From Spiroplasma endosymbiont of 'Nebria riversi' (GTDB lineage: Bacteria > Bacillota_I > Bacilli_A > Mycoplasmatales > Nriv7), in the NCBI RefSeq assembly GCF_018831625.1, contig NZ_CP065193.1, positions 868,001-932,000 of the forward strand: a DNA stretch of 64,000 bases, read 5' to 3'. The notes under the pieces are model-generated. The model was given only the letters and a program-made list of their open reading frames with translations, ran no database searches and was not told the origin of the DNA. The translations under genes and the position numbers were made by a program. Within the stretch, counting starts at the first letter, position 1; the number at the start of each line of letters is the position of its first letter. Shown here piece after piece: positions 18,391-27,756 of the stretch.

Positions 18391-18492
18391 TTGGCAGTAA
18401 TATTTTGTATCGAATGCGATAGCGAAAGTTATGTTGTTGGTAATAAAAATGCAGTTGTAATCTGTAATTCTTGTGACAAAAATGGCTTTTAA
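18391..18492 (+). CDS. 33-34-residue zinc-ribbon mini-protein
   Basis: A TTG start preceded by TAGGGG gives MAVIFCIECDSESYVVG, then NKNAVVICNSCDKNGF and a stop. Two CxxC pairs (C-I-E-C and C-N-S-C) are spaced like a zinc ribbon such as ribosomal protein L33, but it is shorter than L33. It ends three bases before the helicase start codon, so the two were probably one operon. A truncated duplicate of its last codons lies at 10787. Confidence 0.5.
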   Translation: MAVIFCIECDSESYVVGNKNAVVICNSCDKNGF

Positions 18493-18495
18493 ATT

Positions 18496-20421
18496 TTGAA
18501 AGAAGTTATAAATTTAAAACATTTAAACGAAAAGCAAAGATTAGCTGTTTTAAGTAGTGAAGGCACTAATAGAATTATAGCTGGTGCAGGAAGTGGCAAA
18601 ACAAGAGTTATTATTTATAAAATTGCTCATTTAATTCATAATTTGGCCATTAATAGTAGTCAAATTTTAGCGGTAACTTTTACTAATAAGGCAACTAATG
18701 AAATGAAAAGTCGATTAAATGAATTGGTTGATAATGATGAATCTAAACATATATGAATCCATACATATCATGCTTTTTGTGTTAGGGTTTTAAGAAGAAA
18801 TATTATGGTTTTAGGATATACAAAAAATTTTATTATCATTGATACTGTTGATAAAATTAATATTTTAAAAAATATTAGTAAAAATAAGCAATATAATTTT
18901 GATAATAATGAAATTAAAAAAGTTAGTAGTATGATTTCTTATTTAAAGAATAACCAATTATCTTATTCTGATGTTATTAACAACGCCTTTTATTATGAAT
19001 ATAAGCAACAATGATTAGAAATTTATAAGATTTATTTACAATATTTGTCTAAAAATAATATGGTTGATTTTGATGATTTATTAATATTAACTTTGAAATT
19101 ATTTTCTCAGCATTCAGAAGTACTACAAAAGTGACAGAAACGATTTTCTTATGTTTTGGTTGATGAATTTCAAGACACTAATGAATTATAGTTTCAATTA
19201 ATTAATTATTTAGTAAAAATACATCAAAATATTACTGTTGTTGGCGACCCTGACCAAACAATTTATTCTTTTCGAGGGGCAAAAGCAAGATTAATTTTAG
19301 ATTTTAATAACTATTTTCCTAATGCGAAAACTTTTATTTTTAATCAAAATTATCGTTCAATACAAAATATTTTAGATGTTGCAAATATTCTTATTAGTTA
19401 TAATCATTCACGAAGTGCTAAAGATTTATTTACAATGAATAACCGAGGTAACAAGATAAAACTATATTGTGGTAATACTAGTATTTGCGAGGCTAATTGG
19501 GTAATTAAAGAAATTAAAAAGTTAGTTGAAAAAAATATTTTATTAAAAAATATTTTAATTCTTTATCGCGCTAATCATCTTTCTCATCATTTAGAATAGG
19601 CATTAATTAATAATTATATTAATTATCGTATTTATGGTACTTTTAAGTTTTTTGAAAGAAAAGAAATTAAGGATGTTTTAGCTTACTTAAAAACTTTAGT
19701 TTATGGTGATGAATTATCAATAATACGAATTTTGAATTTAATTAAAGGCGTGGGAATAACAACAATTAACAATTTAATTGAACAATCACAAAATAGCGGG
19801 CAATCGCTTTTAAAATATTTAATGATAAATGTTTCTAGTTTAAAACCATCAATAGTTAAATTAGTTACATATTTAAAAGTTTGAAAAGAAAAACTAAAGT
19901 CATATAAAAAAATAACTTATTTAGCACAAGATTTTTTAAAAAATGGTACTTACTTACAACAATTAGCAGGTGGTTTTGAAGAATAACGCTTAGAAAATGT
20001 TAAACAATTATTTAATCATATGGAAAATTATGATTTGCAAAATTCTGATTCATTACAAGGGGTGGAATTATTACAACATTATTTACAAGAAGTTAGTTTA
20101 TATGTTGATCAAGATGAAAATTCTGTTGTTCAAGATAGAGTTAGTTTGATAACAATTCATAATGCTAAAGGGTTAGAATATGATTTTGTATTTATTATTG
20201 GTTTAAACGAAGGTATTTTTCCTAATACTTTAAGTATTGAAGATGGAATTACTGCCATTGAAGAAGAACGAAGAGTTTTATATGTTGCGATTACAAGAGC
20301 AAAAAAAGGATTATTTTTAAGCTATAGTAAAGGATTTTCTTATATAGCTAATAATTATTGTTTACCTTCAAGATTTATTGCAGAAATTGATACTAGTTTA
20401 TTAGAAATTAAATTTAATTAA
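18496..20421 (+). pseudogene. UvrD/PcrA-type superfamily I DNA helicase with three in-frame stops
   Basis: A TTG start three bases after the zinc-ribbon stop gives MKEVINLKHLNEKQRLAVL. Helicase motifs in order are RIIAGAGSGKTRVI (I), AVTFTNKATNEM (Ia), HTYHAFC (Ib), VLVDEFQDTNEL (II), VVGDPDQTIYSFRGA (III), QNYRS (IV), VSLITIHNAKGLEYDFVFI (V) and RRVLYVAITRAKKGL (VI). The frame never shifts, but TAG at 19189, TAG at 19597 and TAA at 19984 interrupt it. Each sits where Gln fits the family, so each looks like a C-to-T change. Length without stops would be 641 residues, shorter than PcrA (about 720). It is either a decayed paralogue or a pseudogenised pcrA. Confidence 0.85.
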
Positions 20422-20558
20422 CAGGACTTTTAAATTTTGTGAAAAGCTATTAAAAGCTTAATATTTATAAATATATTAGATGTGGAAAATTTATATGAAT
20501 AACTAAATCCAAACAAGTTTTAAAAATGAAAGAAAAAAATTAAAGGAGTTAAAAAATA

Positions 20559-20840
20559 ATGTTTAAGATTAAATTAGTTAGTATAAAAAGAAAAGTATTT
20601 AAAAACAAAGATTGTTCTGTGATGTCAGGTTACTCTGACGAATTTTTGCGGTATGAAAATGATTTATTTGAGCCTACTGGTGAACAAAAAGCTTTATGAA
20701 TTGATGATAACAATCTAGAACAACAAGAAATTTATAAGTTGTTAAAAGAAAATGTTAAATCATTTTTTAGTTGTGAATTAACTTTTGATAAAAATCCTAA
20801 AATAGTTAATTTGCAAAAAATTGAATTATCAAAAAATTAA
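20559..20840 (+). CDS. Plectrovirus 93-aa protein, unknown
   Basis: MFKIKLVSIKRKVFKNKDCS begins after AAAGGAGTT. The rest is mixed charge (FLRYENDLFEPTGEQKALWI, then EIYKLLKENVKSFFSCELTF) without membrane spans. It sits just before the GC-rich stem-loop region, so a replication or regulation role is conceivable (inference). From 20422 to 20558, between the helicase stop and this gene, I see only AT-rich leader sequence. Confidence 0.6.
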
Positions 20841-20867
20841 AAAAACTTGTTCAATTAATTGGTAATC

Positions 20868-20950
20868 ATTTTTGGTCTGCGCGAAGCGGTGCGGAAGGCG
20901 TATGCCCCGCCCGCTAGCTGTTTAGTCGGCGAAGCCGACTATTACTTGAT
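20868..20950 (+). other. GC-rich stem-loop region, candidate phage origin or packaging signal
   Basis: In a genome around three quarters AT, this stretch is mostly G and C. It includes AGTCGGCGAAGCCGACT, a 7-bp GC stem with a GAA loop, and TGCGCGAAGCGGTGCGGAAG followed by CGTATGCCCCGCCCGC. Single-stranded phages keep such structures in their main intergenic region for replication initiation or packaging. It is not seen in P0, P2, P3 or P4 as present here. Confidence 0.6.
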
Positions 20951-20993
20951 TAAATAACACAACTGGCAAAAATCTAAAATTGGAGCATAAAAT

Positions 20994-21388
20994 ATGAATT
21001 TACAACCTCAAAATCCGACTGATTTTTATATGAAAACCATTTATTACGGTCAATATATTCGCAATATTGTTATGCCTTTAGAACGCATTAAAGCAAATAC
21101 TCGTACTGCTAGCGGTTTAAAATCAAGGCTTATCAATTATCATATAACTGTCAAAATCCCATTACTAGAAAACAAGTATTTACCGATACTTTGAATAATA
21201 TTGTTAATCGAACTGTAAATTCTGAATTTGTAAAATACTTAAAATCAGCAGTTAACAAATTTAAAACTAAAATGTGCGGAGTAATCTATGAATTTAAAAA
21301 TATCAATTATGTAGAATTCGAAAGTGAAAATTATGCTTCGTTAGAAAGTTTAAGGTTTAGAAATCAATTAAGAAAAATGAAACACTAG
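20994..21388 (+). pseudogene. Plectrovirus basic protein, frameshifted
   Basis: The first part reads MNLQPQNPTDFYMKTIYYGQ and continues to about codon 50. The second part continues in another frame as QNPITRKQVFTDTLNNIVN and ends RNQLRKMKH. The shift lies near 21150. The reassembled protein (about 130 residues) is basic, with no membrane span; it may be a replication or DNA-binding protein of the phage, but I do not recognise a family. GGAG lies before the ATG. Confidence 0.55.
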
Positions 21389-21400
21389 GAGTTAATAAGT

Positions 21401-21436
21401 ATGTCTCGTAGTTATATCGTTATGCATTCACTATAA
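21401..21436 (+). pseudogene. Truncated Arg-rich phage ORF
   Basis: MSRSYIVMHSL and a stop. The first ten residues are those of the 44-aa protein at 8991; the basic remainder is gone. From 21437 to 21510 there is only a short leftover frame (MKILVNLKDKN) and the ribosome site of the next gene. Confidence 0.6.
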
Positions 21437-21510
21437 AACCTGGGAGTTTAAAAATGAAAATATTAGTTAATTTAAAAGATAAAAATTAGAAACTTAAGGA
21501 GAAAAGAAAG

Positions 21511-21723
21511 ATGAGTATATTTGGACTAGTATTTTTTACGATTTTAACATTATTACTAGCATATTATATTGCAGTTAATATTTATCGGTTTTTTAAAGAT
21601 AAAAAGAAATATGGTAGTGAAGCAAAGCAGTTGCCAAAAGATTTTACTTATTCACAACGAATATTTATTGCAAAGTTTAAGCGAAATTTATTAGAACAAG
21701 ATGAAAAAGAAATTAAAAAGTAG
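21511..21723 (+). CDS. Plectrovirus 70-aa single-span membrane protein
   Basis: MSIFGLVFFTILTLLLAYYI forms an N-terminal membrane span, followed by a basic cytoplasmic tail (YRFFKDKKKYGSEAKQLPKD, then QRIFIAKFKRNLLEQDEKEIKK). Homologue of 57248-57469 in P4, which has the same architecture. P5 carries the start of another copy (62651). The GGAG ribosome site is at the usual spacing. Probable assembly or morphogenesis protein (inference). Confidence 0.65.
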   Translation: MSIFGLVFFTILTLLLAYYIAVNIYRFFKDKKKYGSEAKQLPKDFTYSQRIFIAKFKRNLLEQDEKEIKK

Positions 21724-21732
21724 GTTTAGAAA

Positions 21733-21882
21733 ATGTTTAAAAAAATAATTGTTGAGTTAATTGAATTAATTTATCCGACTGCCGATTTACCGCCTCAAGT
21801 TGTATTTTTGTTTTCAATTTTAATAATTGTAATGCTGTTCTCTGCCATTATTTTTCTACTCTTTTGACCTTTTAAGCGGTAA
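21733..21882 (+). CDS. Plectrovirus 49-aa membrane protein
   Basis: MFKKIIVELIELIYPTADLP then PQVVFLFSILIIVMLFSAII and LLFWPFKR. A polar N-terminal helix and one strong membrane span. Same layout as 8584-8745. Separated by five bases from the next gene. Confidence 0.65.
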
Positions 21883-21887
21883 TTATT

Positions 21888-22118
21888 ATGTTTTTAGTTG
21901 CTTGAAAAGATTTAGATTGAGAAATGACAAAATTGTATTTTTGGGATTTATTTATTCAAATTAAAGTTATTCCAGCGTGAGTTTCTGGTAAAGAAATTGA
22001 TTTAATGAAAGAACCACTTTGACTTTTAATAGCAAATATTGCCTTTTGAATGGTATTAGTATTCATTGTCTTATTTATGGTTATTTTATTTTATAAGGTT
22101 AAATCATATTTTGTTTAG
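21888..22118 (+). CDS. Plectrovirus 76-aa membrane protein
   Basis: MFLVAWKDLDWEMTKLYFWD, then LFIQIKVIPAWVSGKEIDLM and a hydrophobic span (LWLLIANIAFWMVLVFIVLF). It aligns well with 8749-8979 and 56853-57083, including the FIQI..IP..GKEIxL core. Rich in TGA-encoded Trp. Function unknown. Confidence 0.65.
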
Positions 22119-22133
22119 AAAGGGGGTGATTAT

Positions 22134-22376
22134 ATGTTAATAAATTTCTTAGTAGGAGAAAATACATCAGGAGCAATTACTGGTGAACAAGCGGTTACTA
22201 ACTTATGAAAAGCATTAATTAAAGCATTTGGTAATATTTGGACTGATATTATTGGTGGTAATATGCCAAATGTCGTTAATTTTTTTGCTACATATTGAGT
22301 TTTCTTGCTTGGCGTGATTATTGGTTTATTTTTAATCGCTTTCAAAATGTTTGAAAAATTAATGCCTGGCAGATAG
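22134..22376 (+). CDS. Plectrovirus major coat protein
   Basis: 80 residues after a strong AGAAAGGGGGTGAT ribosome site. N-terminus MLINFLVGENTSGAITGEQA, amphipathic helix (VTNLWKALIKAFGNIWTDII), then a membrane span (WVFLLGVIIGLFLIAFKMF) and basic tail. Same length and layout as 9145 and 56445, but the N-terminal half differs a good deal, showing that P1 belongs to a different lineage from P0/P4. Confidence 0.8.
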
Positions 22377-22407
22377 TAATAAAAATAAAGAAAGTGTGAT
22401 TTAAGTG

Positions 22408-23397
22408 ATGCTATTGTTTAAGAAAATAAATTTAAGATTATATGATTTTGTCGGTTTAAATCGCACTTTATTTATTATTGCGTGATTCTATGGTGCGATT
22501 TTGCATTATTATAATCCTCAGAGTTGACGAATGTTAGTTGATATTATTTATTTATTAATTGCTTTGTATATTTTGTATACTAAAATTTCTCATTTCTTTG
22601 CTCGTCTTAGTTTTATTAATTTCTTATTAAATTCACCCTTAAATTTAATAATTGGTGCCTTAGGGACTGGGAAAAACGCTTTAATGGTTTTAGCTCCTTA
22701 CTTATTAAGCGATTGAAAAATGATTTCTACTTCTCCGATTACCAATAAACAAATGCTTTCATTAGGACATATGTCGCTTTTAGATTATAACTATCCGATA
22801 TTAGAAGAAAAGCATTTGCTGTTATGAGATGAAACCAACTTATTTTTAGAAGGAACGGATTATAAAGAAAATGATAGAGTAACTCAAGGTTTACAAGAAT
22901 ATTTTGCTTCAGCACGGCAATTTACCCATATCGTATTAGCGGGCGGGCAACGAGCCGAACATATATGAGTTAAAGTTCGCGATATTGCGAATTCAATAAT
23001 TGTTGGCATTAGAAAAAAACCGGTTAGTATTTTTCGTTCTTATTTGCAAGTTATTTACGGTACTTTTAAATCGGTAAGCGAATACGAGCAATGACGTTTA
23101 ACTCTGATTAATGCTAAAAATGATAAAAAAGGTCGCAAAATCAAGTATCGTAGCGTTCCGGAATTAAACATTTATTTCTTTAAATTGAAAATTCCGATGT
23201 CAATTTTAAATCTTTACGATAATAAATATTTATCATTCTTGCGTGAATTAAGTAATCGTGCTTTGAATGATAATTATCAACATAAATTTTGAAATGATAA
23301 TGTAATGGATATTGAAGCATTAGAATATTTAAAAATGGAAAAATTCAGTAAGATACTTACTAAGTTAAAAAATAATCTGAAGAAGAAAAACAAGTAA
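22408..23397 (+). CDS. Zot-like assembly ATPase of plectrovirus
   Basis: 329 residues. Two N-terminal membrane spans (LFIIAWFYGAILHYY and MLVDIIYLLIALYILY), then the P-loop LIIGALGTGKNALM, a Walker-B-like LLLWDETNLFLEG, and TRP-like sensor region HIVLAGGQRAEHIWVKVRDI. This is the pI/Zot family that drives filamentous-phage extrusion at the membrane. Basic C-terminal tail (LKKKNK). It aligns along its whole length with the P4 protein at 55434-56420. Intact. Confidence 0.9.
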
Positions 23398-23410
23398 AGG
23401 AGTTTAAAAA

Positions 23411-23737
23411 ATGGAAAACTTAGAAAAAATGGCTAGTTTGATTGGCGATATGTTTTATAAAGTTTTTGATTTAATTTGAACTTTAACCATTCCTGGAACA
23501 GATATTCGCATTATTATTTTTCCACTAATTATGCTTGTGATAAATCTTGTAATTGGTGGCATTTTAGGTATTCATATTGAACGACCAAAAGTTGGTTTTT
23601 GTAAAAAATATCGAAAATCAGTTGCTAATTGAGGAACTAAGAAAAAATCATCTAGTGGTCCGATTAAGAAATTTAGTGGTAATAGCCCTAAAAACAGACC
23701 GTGAGTTAACCAACACGGACGGCGAATAAAAAGGTAG
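23411..23737 (+). CDS. Plectrovirus 108-aa membrane protein with basic tail
   Basis: MENLEKMASLIGDMFYKVFD, LIWTLTIPGTDIRIIIFPLI and one clear membrane span (MLVINLVIGGILGIHI). A strongly basic Ser/Lys/Arg-rich C-terminal half follows (KKYRKSVANWGTKKKSS). The first 40 residues match the first part of the P4 protein at 55068-55430, which lacks the basic half. Probably a minor virion or assembly protein. Overlapping regulation with Zot (13-base gap, AAAGGAG). Confidence 0.65.
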
Positions 23738-23747
23738 GTTTTAGAAA

Positions 23748-24002
23748 ATGTTTAAATTAATAATATTATTTATTCTTGTTTCTGTTTTTTCTATTTTTGC
23801 TTTAGGTGATTTTTTAGGTTTATGAGCATATGTGCGTGAAGGTTTAGAATATTTTAATAAAGTTTTATCAAAAAATATTAAAATTTTAGATTTGTTTAAA
23901 CCAATGATAAGGTTATTTTCTCAACATCCGATTTTCCAAATCTTAGGAACGATTTGTATTTTATCAACAATATATTTAATTTTAAGAGGACCTACTAAAT
24001 AA
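23748..24002 (+). CDS. Plectrovirus 84-aa membrane protein
   Basis: N-terminal signal-like span (MFKLIILFILVSVFSIFALG), a central amphipathic part (AYVREGLEYFNKVLSK), then KILDLFKPMIRLFSQHPIFQ and a second span. Its C-terminal half matches the C-terminal half of the P4 fusion at 55068-55430. Ten bases separate it from the preceding gene. Likely minor coat or assembly protein. Confidence 0.65.
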
Positions 24003-24027
24003 AAAATATTTTAAAAGGAGTTAAAAA

Positions 24028-24411
24028 ATGAAAAAGTTAAAGAAAATATTAAGTATTAAATGATTTAAAAGCGTTTTAGGTTTTATGGATTTTTTTATTA
24101 TATTTCATACTGTTATGGTTGTAATTTGAGTGTTTTTAACAAGAATTAGAACTAATATAGATGGATTTTTTAAAGATTTTATATTATTTGATTTTCAAAA
24201 TGTATTTCTTAAAGTGTATTTTTGATTATTAATGATTTATTTGTTAATAATTGCTATTAAGTTATTTATTAGGGGTTATTACTTTAATAAAGTTTTTAGA
24301 AAGCATCAAACGCAAGATGTTAATTGTGAATGTCCAAAACATAATCATTATAAATTTTCTGATGCTTTTAAAGCGATAAAAAATAGTTTTAAGACGTGAT
24401 GAAATGCATAA
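24028..24411 (+). CDS. Plectrovirus 127-aa membrane protein
   Basis: MKKLKKILSIKWFKSVLGFM, two membrane spans (FFIIFHTVMVVIWVFL and VYFWLLMIYLLIIAIKLF), then a Cys/His-containing cytoplasmic part (CECPKHNHYKF) and SFKTWWNA. The ribosome site is AAAAGGAG. Positional counterpart of the decayed genes at 54400-55044. The end overlaps the ORF1 start by eight bases. Confidence 0.65.
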
Positions 24412-25998
24412 GATTATTTCTTGATTTATTATAATGTTTATTAGTTTGGTGCCATTAGGGGCTTTCTTTGATACAAAACAACCATCAAAACATAATATAG
24501 AACAATCCTTTATGAAGCGAGAAAAACGAGCAACTAATACTAGTCAATGTGGCAATAGTTGCGAATTAGAATTTTCTAATATTTATAATAGTTTTTTAAT
24601 TCCCAGCAAAATTGGCGGAAACCAGAGAAAGATAACGAGCAACCGTTACCTACGGAAATAAATAAAAATGATGGTGAGTATGATTATACTCAGTTTCAAG
24701 ATAAATTAGATTATTTGATGATACAACGCCGAGATTTTGATAAATTTAATTATAGTTATTTATATTGAGTTCCGATTTTTAATTTCTTTGATGATAATTT
24801 TAAATATATGAGTGAAATTTCAATTAAATTAAATGGTTTTAAACAAAATAGTAAATTTAGTTTAAGTCGCAAAAATTCATATCCGCCTGGTTTCATTGAA
24901 AAAGTTATTTTTAGAAAACTTTCCTTTTCTATTTTTGGTGATGTTATTACTATAAAAACTGAGCACGGTAGTATTGTGGGCAATAATGAGTTTTTAGAAA
25001 ATGGTAAATCACTTTGAAAATCTGGCTCGCGAACAAGTTTTGGAGAAGATTTTATTAATACCTTTTTTGGACAAGTTAATTATTATGATAATACCTTCCA
25101 TTTTTTACGATATGATGACAAATTAAAAGTTGATTTTAAAGATTTTGTGCTTTATTATCAAAAAGATTTAACTATTAGTTTTATTAATGAATTATTTAAC
25201 AAAATTTATAAAGTTTTAGGTGAGTTTTTTGTATAATTCTTTTATGCGAGTTTTGATATGGATGCTTCTACTTATGTAGAATTAGATTACAAAGGGACGC
25301 AACAAATTCCTAAAAATGTTTTACAAACGGGCTTTTTCTATCGCTCCTTAATTACTTTTTATCCTAAACAATATTTAATTAATTTTGATTCAACAATAGA
25401 AAATAGTAAGAATATGATTTTTCGTTCGTATTTTTTTGTGAAAGATAAACAAATTGCTAATGATTTTAAAACTGGTAAAAGTTCTTATCAAATAGATTTT
25501 AATGTGTTAAAAGCATATGATAACCAATTATGAAATGCTACTAGTAATAAACTGCATTTTTACAACGCCAAAGTTGATGTGATGTATGGAATTAATATTT
25601 TTGCGCTAACTTTTCCGCTATATAAAAAACAAAGTGAAAGCACTGAATATCATTATTCTTTATAAGATTTTAATATTTTGAATTCAACAGCTTTTATTGG
25701 TGGCGGAATAAGTGGCAATATGGATGACTTAATTCCGGCGCCCAACTGTTCTTATTGAGGTTTATTTAGTGCGATATCTTGTGGTATTCAACACGCCTCT
25801 GTTAGTGTGCTAAATTGATTACTTGGTCTTTCTGGAATTAATCTTTTAATTCGCCCTATTGCTGACATTGCTAAAACAACGATTAATTTTACTAAAACTG
25901 CCTTTCCGGTGTTTGAAGTCATTCCGGCATTTCAGATGTTATTTGAATTTGTAGTGCCGTTAGCAATCTTATTAATGATATTAAAAAAGTTCTCTTAA
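24404..25998 (+). pseudogene. Plectrovirus ORF1 (attachment-type protein), deletion plus two stops
   Basis: Starts MHKIISWFIIMFISLVPLGA (signal peptide), then NIEQSFMKREKRATN, a basic cleavage-like site, then the N-terminal domain begins (LEFSNIYNSFLIPSKIGG). A deletion near 24620 removes most of that domain and shifts the frame. The middle domain continues (EKDNEQPLPTEI, QFQDKLDYLMIQRRDFDKF, KNMIFRSYFFVKDKQIAN). Stops at 25234 (CAA to TAA) and 25663 (TAC to TAA) follow. The C-terminal membrane anchor remains (FEFVVPLAILLMILKKFS). The layout of signal peptide, external domains and C-terminal anchor is that of a pIII-like adsorption protein (inference from architecture). Confidence 0.75.
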
Positions 25999-26051
25999 AT
26001 ATTGCCAATATTTTTTATAATATAATTCCTTTGAAAGGAGGATTTTTATTT

Positions 26052-26465
26052 ATGTGAAAATTTTTATCAGCTTTAAATTTAGTATGTATAATGTTTATTT
26101 CTGGGTGTAATAAAAATAGCAATGATTTAAAAAAATATGATTTAGAATTTTCTAATATTTATAATAGTTTTTTAATTCCCAGCAAAATTGGCGGTGGGGC
26201 TAAAATTAAATTTCAAGATAACATCGATTTACCACTTGAAATTAAAAAAACTCGCATTTTTAGTTTATCTCTTGGTAATAAAAATAAAGATTGAATTAAT
26301 TTTTATAAAAATAATGGTGTTAAAAAAACTTACGATGATTTTAGTTATTTAGATTTAGATTTTGGTTATGAGATTTCTGAGATAATTAATGTTAAGATAA
26401 CATTTACTAAATCAATAGGATTATCTTATAGTATAACTTCCTTCTCTGCCAAGATGCCTCATTAA
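26052..26465 (+). CDS. Phage-encoded lipoprotein resembling the ORF1 N-domain
   Basis: 137 residues. MWKFLSALNLVCIMFISGCN has the lipobox ISGC. The mature start, YDLEFSNIYNSFLIPSKIGG, is the same as the surviving start of the ORF1 N-domain in this prophage. It ends SITSFSAKMPH, like the domain end ITSFSAEMP in P3 ORF1. So the lipoprotein is a membrane-anchored copy of the attachment domain. AAAGGAGG ribosome site; promoter-like TATAAT at about 26019 (ATAATATAATTCC). It may block superinfection by occupying the receptor or binding virions (inference). Confidence 0.7.
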
Positions 26466-26540
26466 TTAGCAATTTTAATAAATATGTTTGAAAATCGTAT
26501 TAAAAAATACGATTTTCTTAATTTAAGGAGTTTAAAAAAA

Positions 26541-27641
26541 ATGAAATATATTATTTCCCAAGCTGATTTAGCAGATTTAAAAGCAAAAGTACAAAGCTGA
26601 TTAATTGCTAATTGCCGTAATCCTTATTACTATAAAACTAAAAAACGCATTACTGCCTATTTAAATTTATGTACTTATTTCTATATTGAAGAAACTACTT
26701 TAACAAAACTTATTAAAAAATATTTTAAGGGTGCAACAAAAACTTTTTATCGTTGGGCACAAAAAATTATGACTGCTTATTATTCTGACAATTTAAATTT
26801 GTTATTGTTTAAAACTACAAAGCCACAAAATCTTAATTATCAATATAGTTTAAATTCTCGCAAAAAAGTATGTGATTTATATTTTGATTACAAAAATCTT
26901 CAAGCCGGTGGAATGTGGTCTTTATTTAATAATTTAAAAATCGGTTTTCACGATGTTGAAAATTCAAAAATTCCAAAAAATATCAAAACTTTTTATCGCT
27001 GAATTAAATCTGACTTTCGTTGGAAAGAATTAAAACAGCAAATCAAACAAACAAACCTCCATTTTAAGCGTTATGACGTCTCCGAGATTGATATTTTACA
27101 AATGGATGCCAAAATAATTACTACATTAAATTTTCCGGTTGATAAAAAATATTACATTTATGATTTCATTGACGAAATAACGCGGATAGTATTTGGTTAT
27201 GTTTATGATAGTTTAGGAACCAATAACGCAATTAATGCCCTGCAAAGAGCAATGAAAGATTTTAGCGCGCTTGGCATAACAATTAAACGCCTTCGTACTG
27301 ATAATGCCCCTGAATTTACTACTACTAATTGAAGCAATAAAAAAACATACAAAGTAAAAGAAAGGCCTTTTACAACCTTTCTTTCAAAAAATGGAATTGT
27401 TCACGAAACCACGCCGATTCGCTCGCCACAATCAAATGGCAAAATTGAACGATTCCATCAACATTATACCAAATTATTTTATGCTAAGGATAAAAAACTA
27501 AATCAAAATGAAATTCAACATTTCTTAAATCAATATTATTACTATTACAACTTTGAACGTCGTCATTTATCTTTAAACACTAAAACTCCATTTCAAGCCT
27601 TGAAACATTTTTTTTATTTTGTCAAAATAAAAAACCAGTAA
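26541..27641 (+). CDS. Plectrovirus DDE transposase (SpV1 ORF3-type)
   Basis: 366 residues, intact with TGA as Trp. N-terminal Tyr-rich region (NPYYYKTKKRITAYLNLCTY) then a helix-turn-helix-like part. The rve/DDE core shows LQMDAKIIT, YDFIDEITRIVFGY, RLRTDNAPEF and SPQSNGKIERFHQHY. SpV1 phages are known to carry an IS30-like transposase gene thought to allow integration. The last codons (FYFVKIKNQ) differ from P2 and P3, so the stop codon is supplied by flanking chromosomal DNA. Only intact transposase among the prophages here. Confidence 0.85.
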
Positions 27642-27661
27642 TTTTAATTAATTACTGGTTT
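27632..27661. terminator. Hairpin AAACCAGTAATT...AATTACTGGTTT shared with 53709
   Basis: Stem of 12 bp followed by T/A-rich runs. It lies between the convergent P1 transposase and the surface-protein gene at 27757. The same hairpin with flanks follows the paralogous gene at 51659, so it belongs to the surface gene. Confidence 0.8.
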
Positions 27662-27756
27662 GAATATTTTTTTATTTTTCACAAAAAATTAAATTTGTTG
27701 TTCTTGTTCCAATTAAACTGATTGCTCCTAAAAAATAAATATTTTTTAATAAAACC

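Larger units (their letters stand above)
20440..27641 (+). mobile_element. Plectrovirus P1 (SpV1-type), nearly full length
   Basis: About 7.2 kb with the order: 93-aa protein, GC-rich stem-loop region, basic ORF, small membrane proteins, coat protein, Zot ATPase, three membrane/assembly proteins, ORF1, lipoprotein, DDE transposase. All are on one strand with close spacing and AAGGAG ribosome sites. ORF1, the basic ORF and the Arg-rich ORF are damaged; most others are intact. The left boundary is not exact; the right boundary lies near 27605, where transposase similarity to P2/P3 ends. Confidence 0.85.

Noticed and set aside
20868-20950. tRNA or rRNA fragment in the GC-rich patch
   Set aside because: No cloverleaf or T-arm consensus; the stems are simple inverted repeats inside a phage.
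22130-22345. Minus-strand frame over the coat protein
   Set aside because: The plus strand codes the conserved coat protein with a strong ribosome site.
24756-24983. Minus-strand 75-codon frame
   Set aside because: Antisense to the ORF1 middle domain, which is conserved in P3 on the plus strand.
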